Assembly (NCBI GenBank): GCA_026874595.1
Contig: CM049306.1
Coordinates: forward strand, 17,629,019 to 17,693,018
Direction: 5' to 3'
DNA: 64,000 nt
DNA from: Sipunculus nudus
Taxonomy: Eukaryota > Annelida > Sipuncula > Golfingiida > Sipunculidae
Shown here: one piece after another, positions 46,322 through 56,238 of the stretch
Position numbering within the stretch: the first letter of the stretch is position 1
Layout of the letters: the number at the start of each line of letters is the position of its first letter
Program-made: the position numbers and the translations under genes
Notes under the pieces: generated by a model
Told to the model about the DNA's origin: nothing
Databases searched by the model: none
What the model saw: only the letters and a program-made list of their open reading frames with translations

Positions 46322-48557
46322 AACAAGGCCTACAGGCCTAATGCAAACCTGTGCAATGGGATATATATCACATTAAATGTTTCCATGCTTAACCGTTACT
46401 TTTCATGTACATGTGTGGCATGTACATGTACAATTCAGGTACTAAACATTTTGAACCTTAGTATAAGCACCAATTTTTCAGCAAATTTATCTGCAAAATT
46501 ACAGGAAGAATCTTCAAACCACTCTCGGTCTATGTGCACAGATGCATGAAACCAAAAGCAATTGTAGGTGGCACAACAGGTTTTGTATACCACAAAATTA
46601 TCCAAGATGTATGGACACGCATAATTTCAGGCTGATTTGATAAACCACTCTTGAGAAATAAGCAGGAGCATACACAGTGCAAAAATTATTGTAGGTGGTA
46701 CCATCAGTCTTGTATATGACAAAGCTATCCAAATGTATGTATGCCTAATATCAGGCCTGCCGATGAGGAAAAAACTTGCTAAAACTTGCATAACTGGGAA
46801 ACCCGGTGAAATACAGCCCAAATGGCTGAAACTGCAAGTACAATGGCGATGGGTCTCGAAACAGTGTCGTTCACAAGATCGAGTTCGGCTCTCCAATGGC
46901 ATGGCTGGGTCTCCACTGCTGGGATCGGTAGAGGGAATGTGGGTTGCTTCTGGCTTTGTGGCTTTGGATGCTGTAGCTTTCTTAAAAGGTCACCTGCTCG
47001 GGATGGACGATGGCGGCCTTTGCGGCTCCCTGCTTGGCTTGGCGTGGAACTGCAACTGTTGGCTCAGAGAACATGCTTAAGGAGCGCACAGGGCTGAGGT
47101 CTTGACCGCAGCAACCTGTAGCTGCTCGATGAGCGTATACCTTCATTGGCTTGGCTAATTTCACGCTGACATATCAAATCCCTCCTAAGAAATAAGCAGG
47201 TATATTCACTGTGCAAAAGTCATTGTAGGTGGCGACATTAGTATAGTGTATGAGAAAGCCATAAAAGACTCATGGACAGGTCAAAACATCAGGCCAATAC
47301 ATCAAACTTCTCTTGAGTCAGGTGCACTGGGCTAACCAGGCTTATGTGAGAAAGGCAGTTGCCCCTAGTGAATTGGAACGAATTGCTGGCACCAGCTACT
47401 GCACTGAGTGAACTCTTGACCTGCACCTGGCTGAACTGAGTAAAGTCTTGATCTGTACCTGGGTCCACTGTGTGATCTCTTGACCTGTTGCATAATCTGA
47501 CACAGTAGGCAGTCTGCTAAAGCTATAAATAGATCCAGACTGACCATTGGCCTGTTGCCAAATCTGAAATAGTTGGCAGTCTGCAAAGCTATTTATAGAT
47601 ACAGACACAATCTTGGCCTGTAAGTAACATCTTTTTACACATTCTGAAAGACTTTGGCTAAAATGTTTTTTTTCAAGCTGACATATCCATAAGATTGTTT
47701 GATCTAAATGTTTAGAATAATAAAAGATGTAGTCCTTTCATTGTTAAAGGTCAAATAATTCTGCAAACAATCATTAATGTAAACTTGAACAAAGGCCTCC
47801 TGAGAATCATTTTGGTGCAATATTGTAGAAGGTGAAACAACAGTTTTGCAGAAAAAGGAGTATTGCAGTCCTCAGTTTGAAATAGGCTTACTAATGGCCA
47901 CAAGACCAATTTCATGCAGCTTTCTATGACTCTACCAAAAGTAAACCAAATCTTTTCTTATGCAATTGAAAGAACCCTACCCTAGGATATTTCTTGTGAA
48001 AAATTAAATGATTCAGCTTGACAGTTTCATCAAAAACCATTTTTAAACTAAAGAGGCTAAAATTATGAGAATGTTGCCTGTAAAAACAGGTTGATGTAAC
48101 CCCTCAAAAACTGCAATTTCAAATATGAGTCACGTGACCAACATTTGCAAAAAATTGGTGATGCTAGCTCCTGTCAATTCTGAGATTTTTATGTAAGTAT
48201 GATATAATGGCCAAATGACTAAGTTCAAATTCCTGTAACTCTGCCAAAATTCATCAAACCCAAACTATTTGAACAAACTTGAGAGAGCTTTTTCTCTGGG
48301 ATCATTTCTGTGAAGTATTAAACCATTTGGCTGAATGATTTCAGAGAAGATTTTCAAAGGTATTTTTTTAGCCTTTTTTCCTTATAAAATCTCAGTTTAT
48401 GCAAATAGCAAAAAAAGTAAATTTTTTAGATGACTGGTTTTTTGCATAAAATTTGGTGATGCTAACTCCAACCATTTTTGAGATTGCATGGGTTGAGGTA
48501 CGGATAACAGCGGAAGGACTACTCAGCGCCATCGCAAAAGGTCATCGGTTCACTTAA
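46322..48557 (+). mobile_element. Family A element, copy 2
   Basis: AACAAG (46322), then AGGCCTACAGGCCT, then GCAAACCTGTG. The native A core (46480-47320) has units with 'tgcaaaaattattgtaggtgg(c/t)...cca' and no family D insert. The 3' end is decayed (CATCGGTTCACTTAAA near 48543-48557). A GC-rich foreign segment (46757-47165) interrupts the core. It starts only 16 bp after the family B copy. Confidence 0.8.
46757..47165 (-). pseudogene. GC-rich insert with coding-like composition inside family A
   Basis: About 409 bp with higher GC and CpG than its host split the family A core phrase between 'atatcaggc' and 'ctgacatatcaaat', which are contiguous in the other copies. On the minus strand the first 180 nt are open and protein-like (KLAKPMKVYAHRAATGCCGQ, then PRQAKQGAAKAAIVHPEQ). 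A stop near 46980 is followed by another open frame down to 46760, suggesting a frameshift. No family was recognised. It could be a captured gene fragment or an inserted retro-element piece. Confidence 0.45.
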
Positions 48558-48758
48558 AGTAAACAAGGATGCATTATGTCTATCACATAAAAGGAAAGAC
48601 TCATAAAGGGTCATAAACTTGTCACAAAGCTGAGCTCTCTCATGCAATATCAAGTTAAACTCTCACATAAAGGCTGACAAAACTATGATATAATATTTTC
48701 ATATAGAAAAGATGGTGGGGACAGTGTTACAGAACAGGGACATTTTGAAGCCACTTAC

Positions 48759-48868
48759 TGTAAGTTTTCTCTCTGCTGATGGGTGTAGCTACCTCCAGCA
48801 CTGCTGGCAGCAAAGTGAATGGTTTCTATAGCCCTATCAATGGACCGCAGCACCTCAGAATAAGCCAC
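48759..48868 (-). CDS. NCKIPSD: NCKIPSD (SPIN90) coding exon 2
   Basis: The acceptor is ATACTAG (AG at 48870-48869) and the donor is ACA|GTAAGT (48758-48757). The exon has 110 nt: 36 codons plus CA, phase 2 out. It reads VAYSEVLRSIDRAIETIHFA then ASSAGGSYTHQQRENL. The VL-x-x-IDRAIE-x-xH block is a hallmark of NCKIPSD immediately after the SH3 domain, and the spacing from the SH3 YL motif (13 residues through VL) agrees with the human protein as remembered. In phase with exons 1 and 3. In vertebrates this protein binds Nck, Arp2/3 and diaphanous formins and controls actin nucleation. Confidence 0.88.
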
Positions 48869-49441
48869 CTAGTATACAAAATCAGCACCATCCTAAATAA
48901 AAGTATGAAATACAACAAATACAATCACCTAGAATTCAATATTAAAAATCATTGGAGACACAAAATACATAAAAATACTAAATGTAAATTTGGGTCACAT
49001 CAGTAGCAGATTCTTAATTATTGCTGGCCTAAAGTAATAACAATCAAATCTTAAGACACTACTAGGTTAAAACAAATAAAGCATTTAACAAGAACAAATT
49101 GAACAATTTATATGAATAATTTACACTCCTTTTACTGACATTAATACAAATAAACAAATAACATATCAGAAAGATCTGGAAATACTTGTATGTAACTTAA
49201 AAAAGTCCACTTCAAGTGGCTTGCTCTTACTGGACACCTAGAATAACTTATTTTTTTCAAAATGTTAAAATGGTGACATTTTTTTTAGACAGGTTGTTAG
49301 ACAGCACACAGCTGTAGGTTTGAAATGATAAACTGTTCATGAGATCTAATATAAAGATAAAACTACAGATTTTTTAAATAAAGAATTTTAAGCCATGGTG
49401 ACAAATTAAGGCTACATAAATAATAATTTAAGTTTCCTTAC
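48869..49441 (-). other. NCKIPSD: NCKIPSD coding intron 1 (573 bp)
   Basis: Bounded by donor AAT|GTAAGG at 49441 and acceptor TATACTAG at 48869; phase 0. AT-rich, no inserted repeat recognised. Confidence 0.85.
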
Positions 49442-49609
49442 ATTATCCTTTGACAGGTAGTTACACGGGACATATCCCACTTCTCCGAAGCCATTCTGAA
49501 CAAGCCACCAGTAATCATTGGAGGAGTCAAGGACAGTAAACTGGTCATTTGCTGAGAAGTTTAAGGCGTGTGCATCGGAATCTTTGAAGTCATACAATGC
49601 CCGGTACAT
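49442..49609 (-). CDS. NCKIPSD: NCKIPSD (SPIN90) coding exon 1, SH3 domain
   Basis: The ATG is at 49609 and the exon has 56 codons ending SKDN|, followed by the donor GTAAGG. The start MYRALYDF matches the unusual NCKIPSD start in which the SH3 domain begins at residue 1 (human MYRALYAF). Canonical SH3 positions are visible: ALYDF, the WW pair (residues 34-35) for the polyproline pocket, GYVP and the closing NYL. In vertebrates this domain binds proline-rich partners while the C-terminal domain engages Arp2/3. A 5' noncoding exon may join at ATGCAG|TCATTGCAACATG just upstream. Identification by motif only; another SH3 protein is unlikely given exons 2 and 3. Confidence 0.9.
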
Positions 49610-50041
49610 GTTGCAATGACTGCATGGGTTGGTCTACTTCAGCTGAGTGTTTCTGAGCTGTATCTCTCTACAGTGGAAATGTATACAAATATATATATAT
49701 ATATATAAAATATACTAAGGTGTGTGATGAATCTAAATCACTACCATCGGTTTCACCTCATCGGTTCATCAGGTGACTGCGGTTCAACTAATTGCAATAT
49801 TGGTTTTTATTGTTTCATTTTTGAACGGTTGGGTGCCCTTGGTCCATGGCGACAGGTGGAAACAATTTGAGGTTTCACTATCACCTGGTCTATAATCAAA
49901 CAGTAAAACTCATTCATGACCTCTTCACATCAGTGCAACTTGTATTTGGCAGAGAAACTAGCAATCATAAGCTCAAAACAAAAGAACCTATTCAACAAAC
50001 TTTTGGAAATGGTTTCCACCTGTTGCAAACCAAAATAATTT

Positions 50042-50107
<66 letters not shown>
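49610..50107. other. NCKIPSD upstream region with TA microsatellites
   Basis: (TA)n at about 49689-49708 and 50048-50107. No promoter motif could be assigned. The ORF at 49846-50211 runs through the microsatellite and is not supported. Confidence 0.5.
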
Positions 50108-50110
<3 letters not shown>

Positions 50111-51219
50111 TCAAGCCCGCTTATTGTCATGTCGGTGGTGCATGCATAAATTATGATAATAACCGGGATGTGATATTATGCGGGCTTAAACATCAATGTC
50201 CTTTTAAGTAATAGAAGAAGCGTTATGTCTAAAATGATATTAAATATATAGTCAATAAAAAAAGAAACAGGAACGTTTATATATTTATTGTACAACGGCA
50301 TATCAAATTACGTTTATGCACACCTGACAATTTATTTCCTGTAAATTTTGTGTTGCATGCCGCAATAACTGACAAAAATCTGACTTGCCAACAGAAAATG
50401 ATGTAGCGTCTGCATGGGTCGTGAGGTTATACGTCTGGAAATATGCAAGCGGCACAGTTAAAACGTTATGAAGTCAAACTATTTTACTAGATATAATTCT
50501 TTCCCCGACAATTGCACCTTATTTTCTCGATATCTTAATGACCCAAACTTCCCTGATCGTCTTTATGATAGGTCTGTTCAGGGATCGGGCATCGTCATGC
50601 CCTTGTCAACTTTCTGAAGTTTCGCCGCGATTGAGGTTTTGGACCGGGTATCTTCTCCAGTGCTTAACAAAACCTCCAGATTTCCGTAGACCATTCAAGG
50701 GGATTTCCAGTCGTAAGCAACATTTAGAGCTCGTGCTTCATATCATCTCAGCGAAATGTCACTGAAGTGTAAATCGCGACCTTTCAAAGGCCAGGAGTTC
50801 ATTATGTATGATATGTGATCGAAAACATCGTCCTTGTAAACGTACGAAGAAACGCAATGATTTGGATTACCTTGTTATTATAAGATGTTAATAAGCTAAG
50901 TGACGGGGTATACCCGCATGCATCACTCCACTTGCCTGCCACACACAGGTGGGAGATGCAATCGTTTGATACGCCTGACCAATCACAGGCACTTGGCCTC
51001 GTTGATCACCGTCTCGGCGTTTGATGTGATATTAACTGCGAACTGGTATCACTGCTGAAGGTTCAAAGCATGACAATAAAAGGGATTATGACAATATTCC
51101 ATGATATTAAACGGTCAGATTTACCATTGTCTATATAGGAAATGGTTTGGGATTTCAGATTTATGTGACAATAAACGGGATTTTCTATTTACCGATATGA
51201 CATAAAGTGGGCTCGTCTG
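50108..51219. mobile_element. pogo/Tigger-like DNA transposon, non-autonomous (~1.1 kb)
   Basis: The ends are inverted repeats: CAGTCAAGCCCGCTTATTG at 50108 and, reverse-complemented from 51219, CAGACGAGCCCACTTTATG, continuing to GTCATRTCGGT (about 28 bp total). The element is flanked by TA on both sides (50106-50107, 51220-51221), as for Tc1/mariner/pogo insertions, and sits inside a TA microsatellite. No transposase frame is intact; the ORF 50538-50765 lacks recognisable motifs. Confidence 0.8.
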
Positions 51220-51254
51220 TATATATATATATATATATATACATACATACATAA

Positions 51255-51288
<34 letters not shown>
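51220..51288. repeat. (TA)n / (CATA)n microsatellite
   Basis: Continuation of the TA target repeat on the right side of the Tigger-like element, with CATACATACATAAATAAA interruptions. Confidence 0.95.
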
Positions 51289-51294
<6 letters not shown>

Positions 51295-52612
51295 TTATGT
51301 ATATGCTCTGGGATTATTCGGCTTAGAAGACAACTTTTATTCTTTTTATAGGGAAAACTTTTTTTGCTATGCTTAAATAAGTGAAGCAGGGATTTTGGAA
51401 AACAATGAAGGGGGGAGGGGGAGGAGAGTTTTCAGAGGAAAATTTGCAGAAATAAGGTCTGTCAAAAGGGCTGGATAATCCCTCCACTTGCACTCTTTAA
51501 CTTTATGATATAATGTATTGAAAAGTACTAAAATTAATTAAATAATTTAAAACATGTATGATTTGTTTGCTCCCCAAAATAAACTTTCCTTTTCATGTGT
51601 GACATAGGCATCCACTAAATTACATATATGACCATAATCAATGCTTGCCATGAAGTGATTTGTGGAAAATGCTGAAAATACTTAGAAAGATTTAGATTAT
51701 ATCCCAGTAATCTAACCAACTAATTGTTTCATGTGAAGTATTTACATTTGCTTTATTCATTACAACCTCAGGAATGTAATTTTATAAACTGCACATTTGT
51801 ACAGAACTTGCTATGCTAGAGTCAATTAAAAATGTGCAACATCAAGGGCGTCCAATGGAGTACTAGTCATCAGAAATCTTAATGTTGCCTACCTCTATTC
51901 TCCAAATCTTAGAAACTAATATCACAGTATATGTCATCCCTGTTAAATTAAACAAGATAACTCTGTTTACATTTGTTAAAATATATATTAACATATTTTA
52001 TCTCTTATTCTTAAAAATGATGTAATTTTTATAGTAACTTATTTCCTTTTCTTTAAGGCAGAGAGAGATAATGCACAGTATGCTAAATTTCAGATTTGTC
52101 TATCCTTGCGTTTAAAAAGATACCTTGTTGACTGAAGTCTGGCCAGAAGGAAGGCAGATCAACCAGAAAAGGATGATCACTATACCTTGGATGACTTACA
52201 CTTATAGTTAGCTGAGCTTAAAAAAAAAGAGGGGAAAATATTCTTAAAACAGAAGTAATTAAAAAAAAAAAGGCCAACATGGGGATGCAAACCCTGTGCA
52301 AAAGATCCTGTTAAAAGTCAGTACCATGGTATGTTAATTAAGCCTGTGTTTTTCCTGGGAACTCTAAAACTGAAAATATTTTTAAAAACACCCTGGACAT
52401 CATGGTATTGCTGTCCTTGGCTATAAACATAAAGAACAACAACCATGCTGCCCTCCCCCCCCCCCCCCCCCACCCCTTAATGCACATTGGTGAATTTAGG
52501 AAAATAGCACGTGGAGTGATGTCATTGTCCTCTGTGACGTCATGACTCACACTCCAAAGATGGCCTTATCCTCACATGCTATGTCCTGGTGTAAACATAA
52601 TACATGTACTAT
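51289..52612. other. Mostly uncharacterised; decayed family B 3' end at 52160-52228
   Basis: CACTATACCTTGGATGACTTACACTTATAGTTAGCTGAGCTTAAAA (about 52178-52225) is a decayed B terminal hairpin without a recognisable 5' end. A C-run lies at 52450-52470. TGACGTCA lies at 52535-52542. No gene recognised. Confidence 0.5.
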
Positions 52613-55600
52613 AACAAGGCCTACAGGCCTAATGCAAACCTGTGCAATGAGATTACACCAGGTATAATGCTTCAATGCTGGACCATTACTTTTCAAGAAC
52701 AGGTGGCGCCACCTGCCAAAAAATTCCAGAAAGCTATCCAAGATGTATAAACCTGCAGAATTTTAGGCTGATAAGTCAAACCGATACTGAGATATGGGTA
52801 ATTTTAGCCCACGGCAGAAAAACAGACGGACCCTGTGCAAAAATGGTGGCAGGTGGCACCACCAATTTTGTGTATGATTAAGAGTTATGTGAGATCTACA
52901 CATATGCAAAATTTCAGGGGGATATATCAAACCAGTCCTGAGGTATAAGCCTGAATGTCTGCAGCATATACATAAATGTAGGTGGCGCCACCTGCCACAA
53001 AATCCAGAAAGCTATCCAAGATGTATAAACCTTCATTAGGCTGATATGTCAAACCACTGCCTATTATGAGTGATTATATCCCACGGCAAACAAACAGACA
53101 GACGCTGTGCAAAAATGATTGCAGGTGGCGCCACCACTTTTGAGTATGATAAAGAGCTATGTGAGATCTATAAACATGCAAAATTTTTGCCCAATCGGTC
53201 AAATGGTTCCTGAGATATGAGCTTGGATGTCTGCAGCATAAATTTGAATGTAGGTGGCGCCACCTGTAAAAAAATCAAGAAAGCTGTCAAGGATGTATAA
53301 ACCTGCAAAATATCAGGTGGATAAGTCAAACCACTGCCAAGATATGAGTGATTTTATCCCAAGGCAGATGAACAGATAGACGCTGTGCAAAAATGGTTGC
53401 ATGTGGCACCACCAGTTTGGGTATGATAAAGAGCTATGAGAGATCTAAACACATGCAAAATTTTGACCCAACTGGTCAAACGGTTCCCGAGAAATGAGAT
53501 TGGATGTCTGCAGCTTAAACGTGAATGTAGGTGGCACCATCTGTCATAAAATCTAGAAAGCTGTCCAGGATGTAAACACATGCAAAATTTCAGATGGATA
53601 AGTCCAACCAATGCAGAGATATGAGTGATTTTATCCCAAGGCAGATGAACAGATGAACGCTGTGCAAAAATGGTTGCAGGTGGCGCCACCATTTTTAGTG
53701 TATGTTATAAAGCTTTCCAAGGACTACATTTGTGCAAAATCTTTAGCCTTATTGGTCAAACGGTTCCTGAGATATGTGGGTTTATGTGTGGAAACAGACG
53801 CACAAATGGATGCTGGGCACAGAGGAAAGGTCAGAGGTCAATGAAAAATGAGGGCGCACTAGTTCACATGTGACTGATAATAATTCTGAATTTTAAAAAA
53901 TTCTGCCCAGTGGTTATAAAGAAGTTCTCCGGAAACCTATGCGGCGATGGCGGCAGCGTCAGCGTCTGACTGAAATCATAGTATCTGCAAAACTCTGTTT
54001 TGGCGGATACAATGATTGTAGCTGGCACCACCAGTCTTATATACAACGAAGAGATATATAAATATGCCCAATGTCAGACCGATATGTCAAACCCCTCCTG
54101 TGAAATAAGCAGGGACATACACTGTGCAAAAATTATTGTAGGTGGCGCCACCAGCCTTGTACACTATAAAGCTACCCGATATGTATAAACATGCCAAATT
54201 TTAGGCTGATGTATCAAATTCCTCTGTAGAAATAAGCAGGCGAATACACTGCAAAAGTCAATGTAGGTGGCACCACCTGTCTTATAAGAATACCAACATG
54301 TCTTATGAGAATACCATCAAAGACACATAGACAGGTCAAAATATCAGTCCAATAAATCAAACTTCCCAAGAGTTTGATGCACTGGGCTGACAAGGCTTAG
54401 GTGAGTAAGGCAGTTGCCCCCGAGTGACCTGTGACAAATTGCTGCCTCAAGCTACTGCACTGAGTGAACTCTTGACCTGCACCTGGCTAGACTGAGTGAA
54501 CTTTTGACCTGTACCTGGCTGCACTGAGTGAACTCTTGACCTGTTGCATAATCTGACAAAGTTGGCAGTGAGCCAAAGCTATAAATAGAATGCAGCTACT
54601 GCACTGAGTAAAATCTTGACCTATACCTGGCTGCAGTTCTTCCAATCCTGGCACTGTGCCAAAATTATTTATAGAGCTGACATCATCTTGGCTAATGGCC
54701 AACATCAAGGCACTGGCAATCTGCCAATGGTAAACCAAGTGCTGCCATCTGTACACAAAAGTGGTCCCTACTTGAAATAACTTTGAAATTTATTTTTCCA
54801 ATACAAAATGCTTTTCAGCTGACTTTTTATAAAAAAGAAATCAGGAATATATGTAAAATTATTACGGATGCATACGGAATGCAAAATTAAAATACAGATA
54901 TATCTCACTGATGGCAAATTCTTGAATTAAGTTGAGTAGGGATACCAATCATTTATAATCCACATTCAGTTGTCTTTATATAGCCACAGAGAGCTGAATA
55001 TCCTTGTTTGTAACATTGCCTGGTATGATGAATAACTTAAATCATAAATTTAAAATTTTTAAAAGCTTTTAAAAAAAACTTTCTTGTCAATATTAACTAA
55101 AGATAACCTGAAATCTAAATGTCTAGTGGAATGATGTAATAGATGCTGATAAACTGGTGCCAGGCTAGATGTAACAGCATAACACAGCTAACATATAAGA
55201 TAAAATGACTCAATTCAATCTCCATAATTCAGCCAAAAATCATTCATGTGGAACCATTAATGATAATTATTATAAGAATTATGGTAGGGATTATTCTTGT
55301 AAAATATTTAACAAACTGGCTTCAGTGGCATCAGTCGAAAAATGTTTTGCAGGTTTATAACTCATATAGGAAGATACAGCAAACTGGCTAAGTTCAGCTT
55401 CCCGTAACTCAGCCAAAAAGCACTGAACCAAAACCATTTGAACAAACTTGAATTATCAACATCTGAGGATAATTAATGTGCAAGATTTAAGAATTTGGCC
55501 CAGTGGTTTTTGAGAAGAAGATCTTTGTAGCCACTGAGCTAAAATGGGCAGTTATGGCATATGATTAAATTCCAAAAGTCACTGAAAAGAGACTATTTGA

Positions 55601-56238
55601 ACAAACTTCAGAAAGCACTACCCTAGGATCATTTCTGTGCTATATTAAACATTTTGGCCATATGGTTTCAGAGAAGAAGTTTTTTGTAGCCCTCAGTGTG
55701 ATACAGGCACTGTCAACCCTGTACAAAAAAGGCCGATGCAGGTGGCGCACCAATACCTCAATTTCAAAAATGACCTACGTGACCAACATTGGCATAAAAT
55801 ATGGTGATGATAGCTCCAGCCATTTCTGAGATTTAAATTTTAATATGCTTTTTTGAACAGTTAACAAAGTTCAACCTCCTGTAACTCAGCCAAAAATCTC
55901 CGAACTGGAACCATTCGAACAAACTTGAGAAAGATTGTTCCAGGGATCATTTCTGTAAAATATTGGACAAATTGGCTGGACAGTTTCGGAGAAGAAGATT
56001 TTTAAAAGCTTTTCTAGCTTTTTCCCTATAAAATCTAAAAAAAAAAAAGTTAGAAAAAAAGTAAACAAAATCCGATTTAGTTTTTTGGATGACTGATTAT
56101 TTGCAAAAAATTTGGTGATGCTAGCTCCTGCCGTTTTTGAGATAGCTATGGTTAACGTACAGATGACGCACGCCGCAGGACGCACGACACATGACGTACG
56201 AGGCCGCACCATCGCATAAGCTCACAGGTTCGCTAAAA
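52613..56238 (+). mobile_element. Family A element, copy 3 (full A/D composite)
   Basis: AACAAG (52613), AGGCCTACAGGCCT, GCAAACCTGTG. The family D core and D 3' hairpin fill 52702-54012; native A core units follow (54013-54300), then the A right flank shared with copies 1 and 2. The ACGCCGCAGGACGCACGACAC-like tract (about 56167-56190) precedes CTCACAGGTTCGCTAAAAA. ORFs inside (for example minus 56212-55886) are repeat-derived. Confidence 0.85.
52702..54012 (+). repeat. Family D tandem core and 3' hairpin inside family A copy 3
   Basis: Exact GGTGGCGCCACC at 52702, 52981, 53124, 53253 and 53679, with imperfect ones near 52850, 53402 and 53531. Spacings alternate near 130 and 147 bp, so the true unit is about 277 bp with two palindromes. 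It ends with a GCGGCGATGGCGGCAGCG tract and the hairpin GTATCTGC...GCGGATAC (53981-54010). Confidence 0.85.

Larger units (their letters stand above)
15612..48758 (-). other. NCKIPSD: NCKIPSD coding intron 2 (~33 kb)
   Basis: This intron is inferred from the phase-compatible exons at 48868-48759 and 15611-15469. It contains most of the repeats of the window and, on the plus strand, the GPCR at 41220-42257. Donor ACA|GTAAGT and acceptor CTTTACAG are both good matches. An unseen small exon inside is possible but not needed for the reading. Confidence 0.7.

Noticed and set aside
49846-50211. 121-codon ORF running through the TA microsatellite
   Set aside because: Half of the translation is IYIYIY from the microsatellite; no domain.
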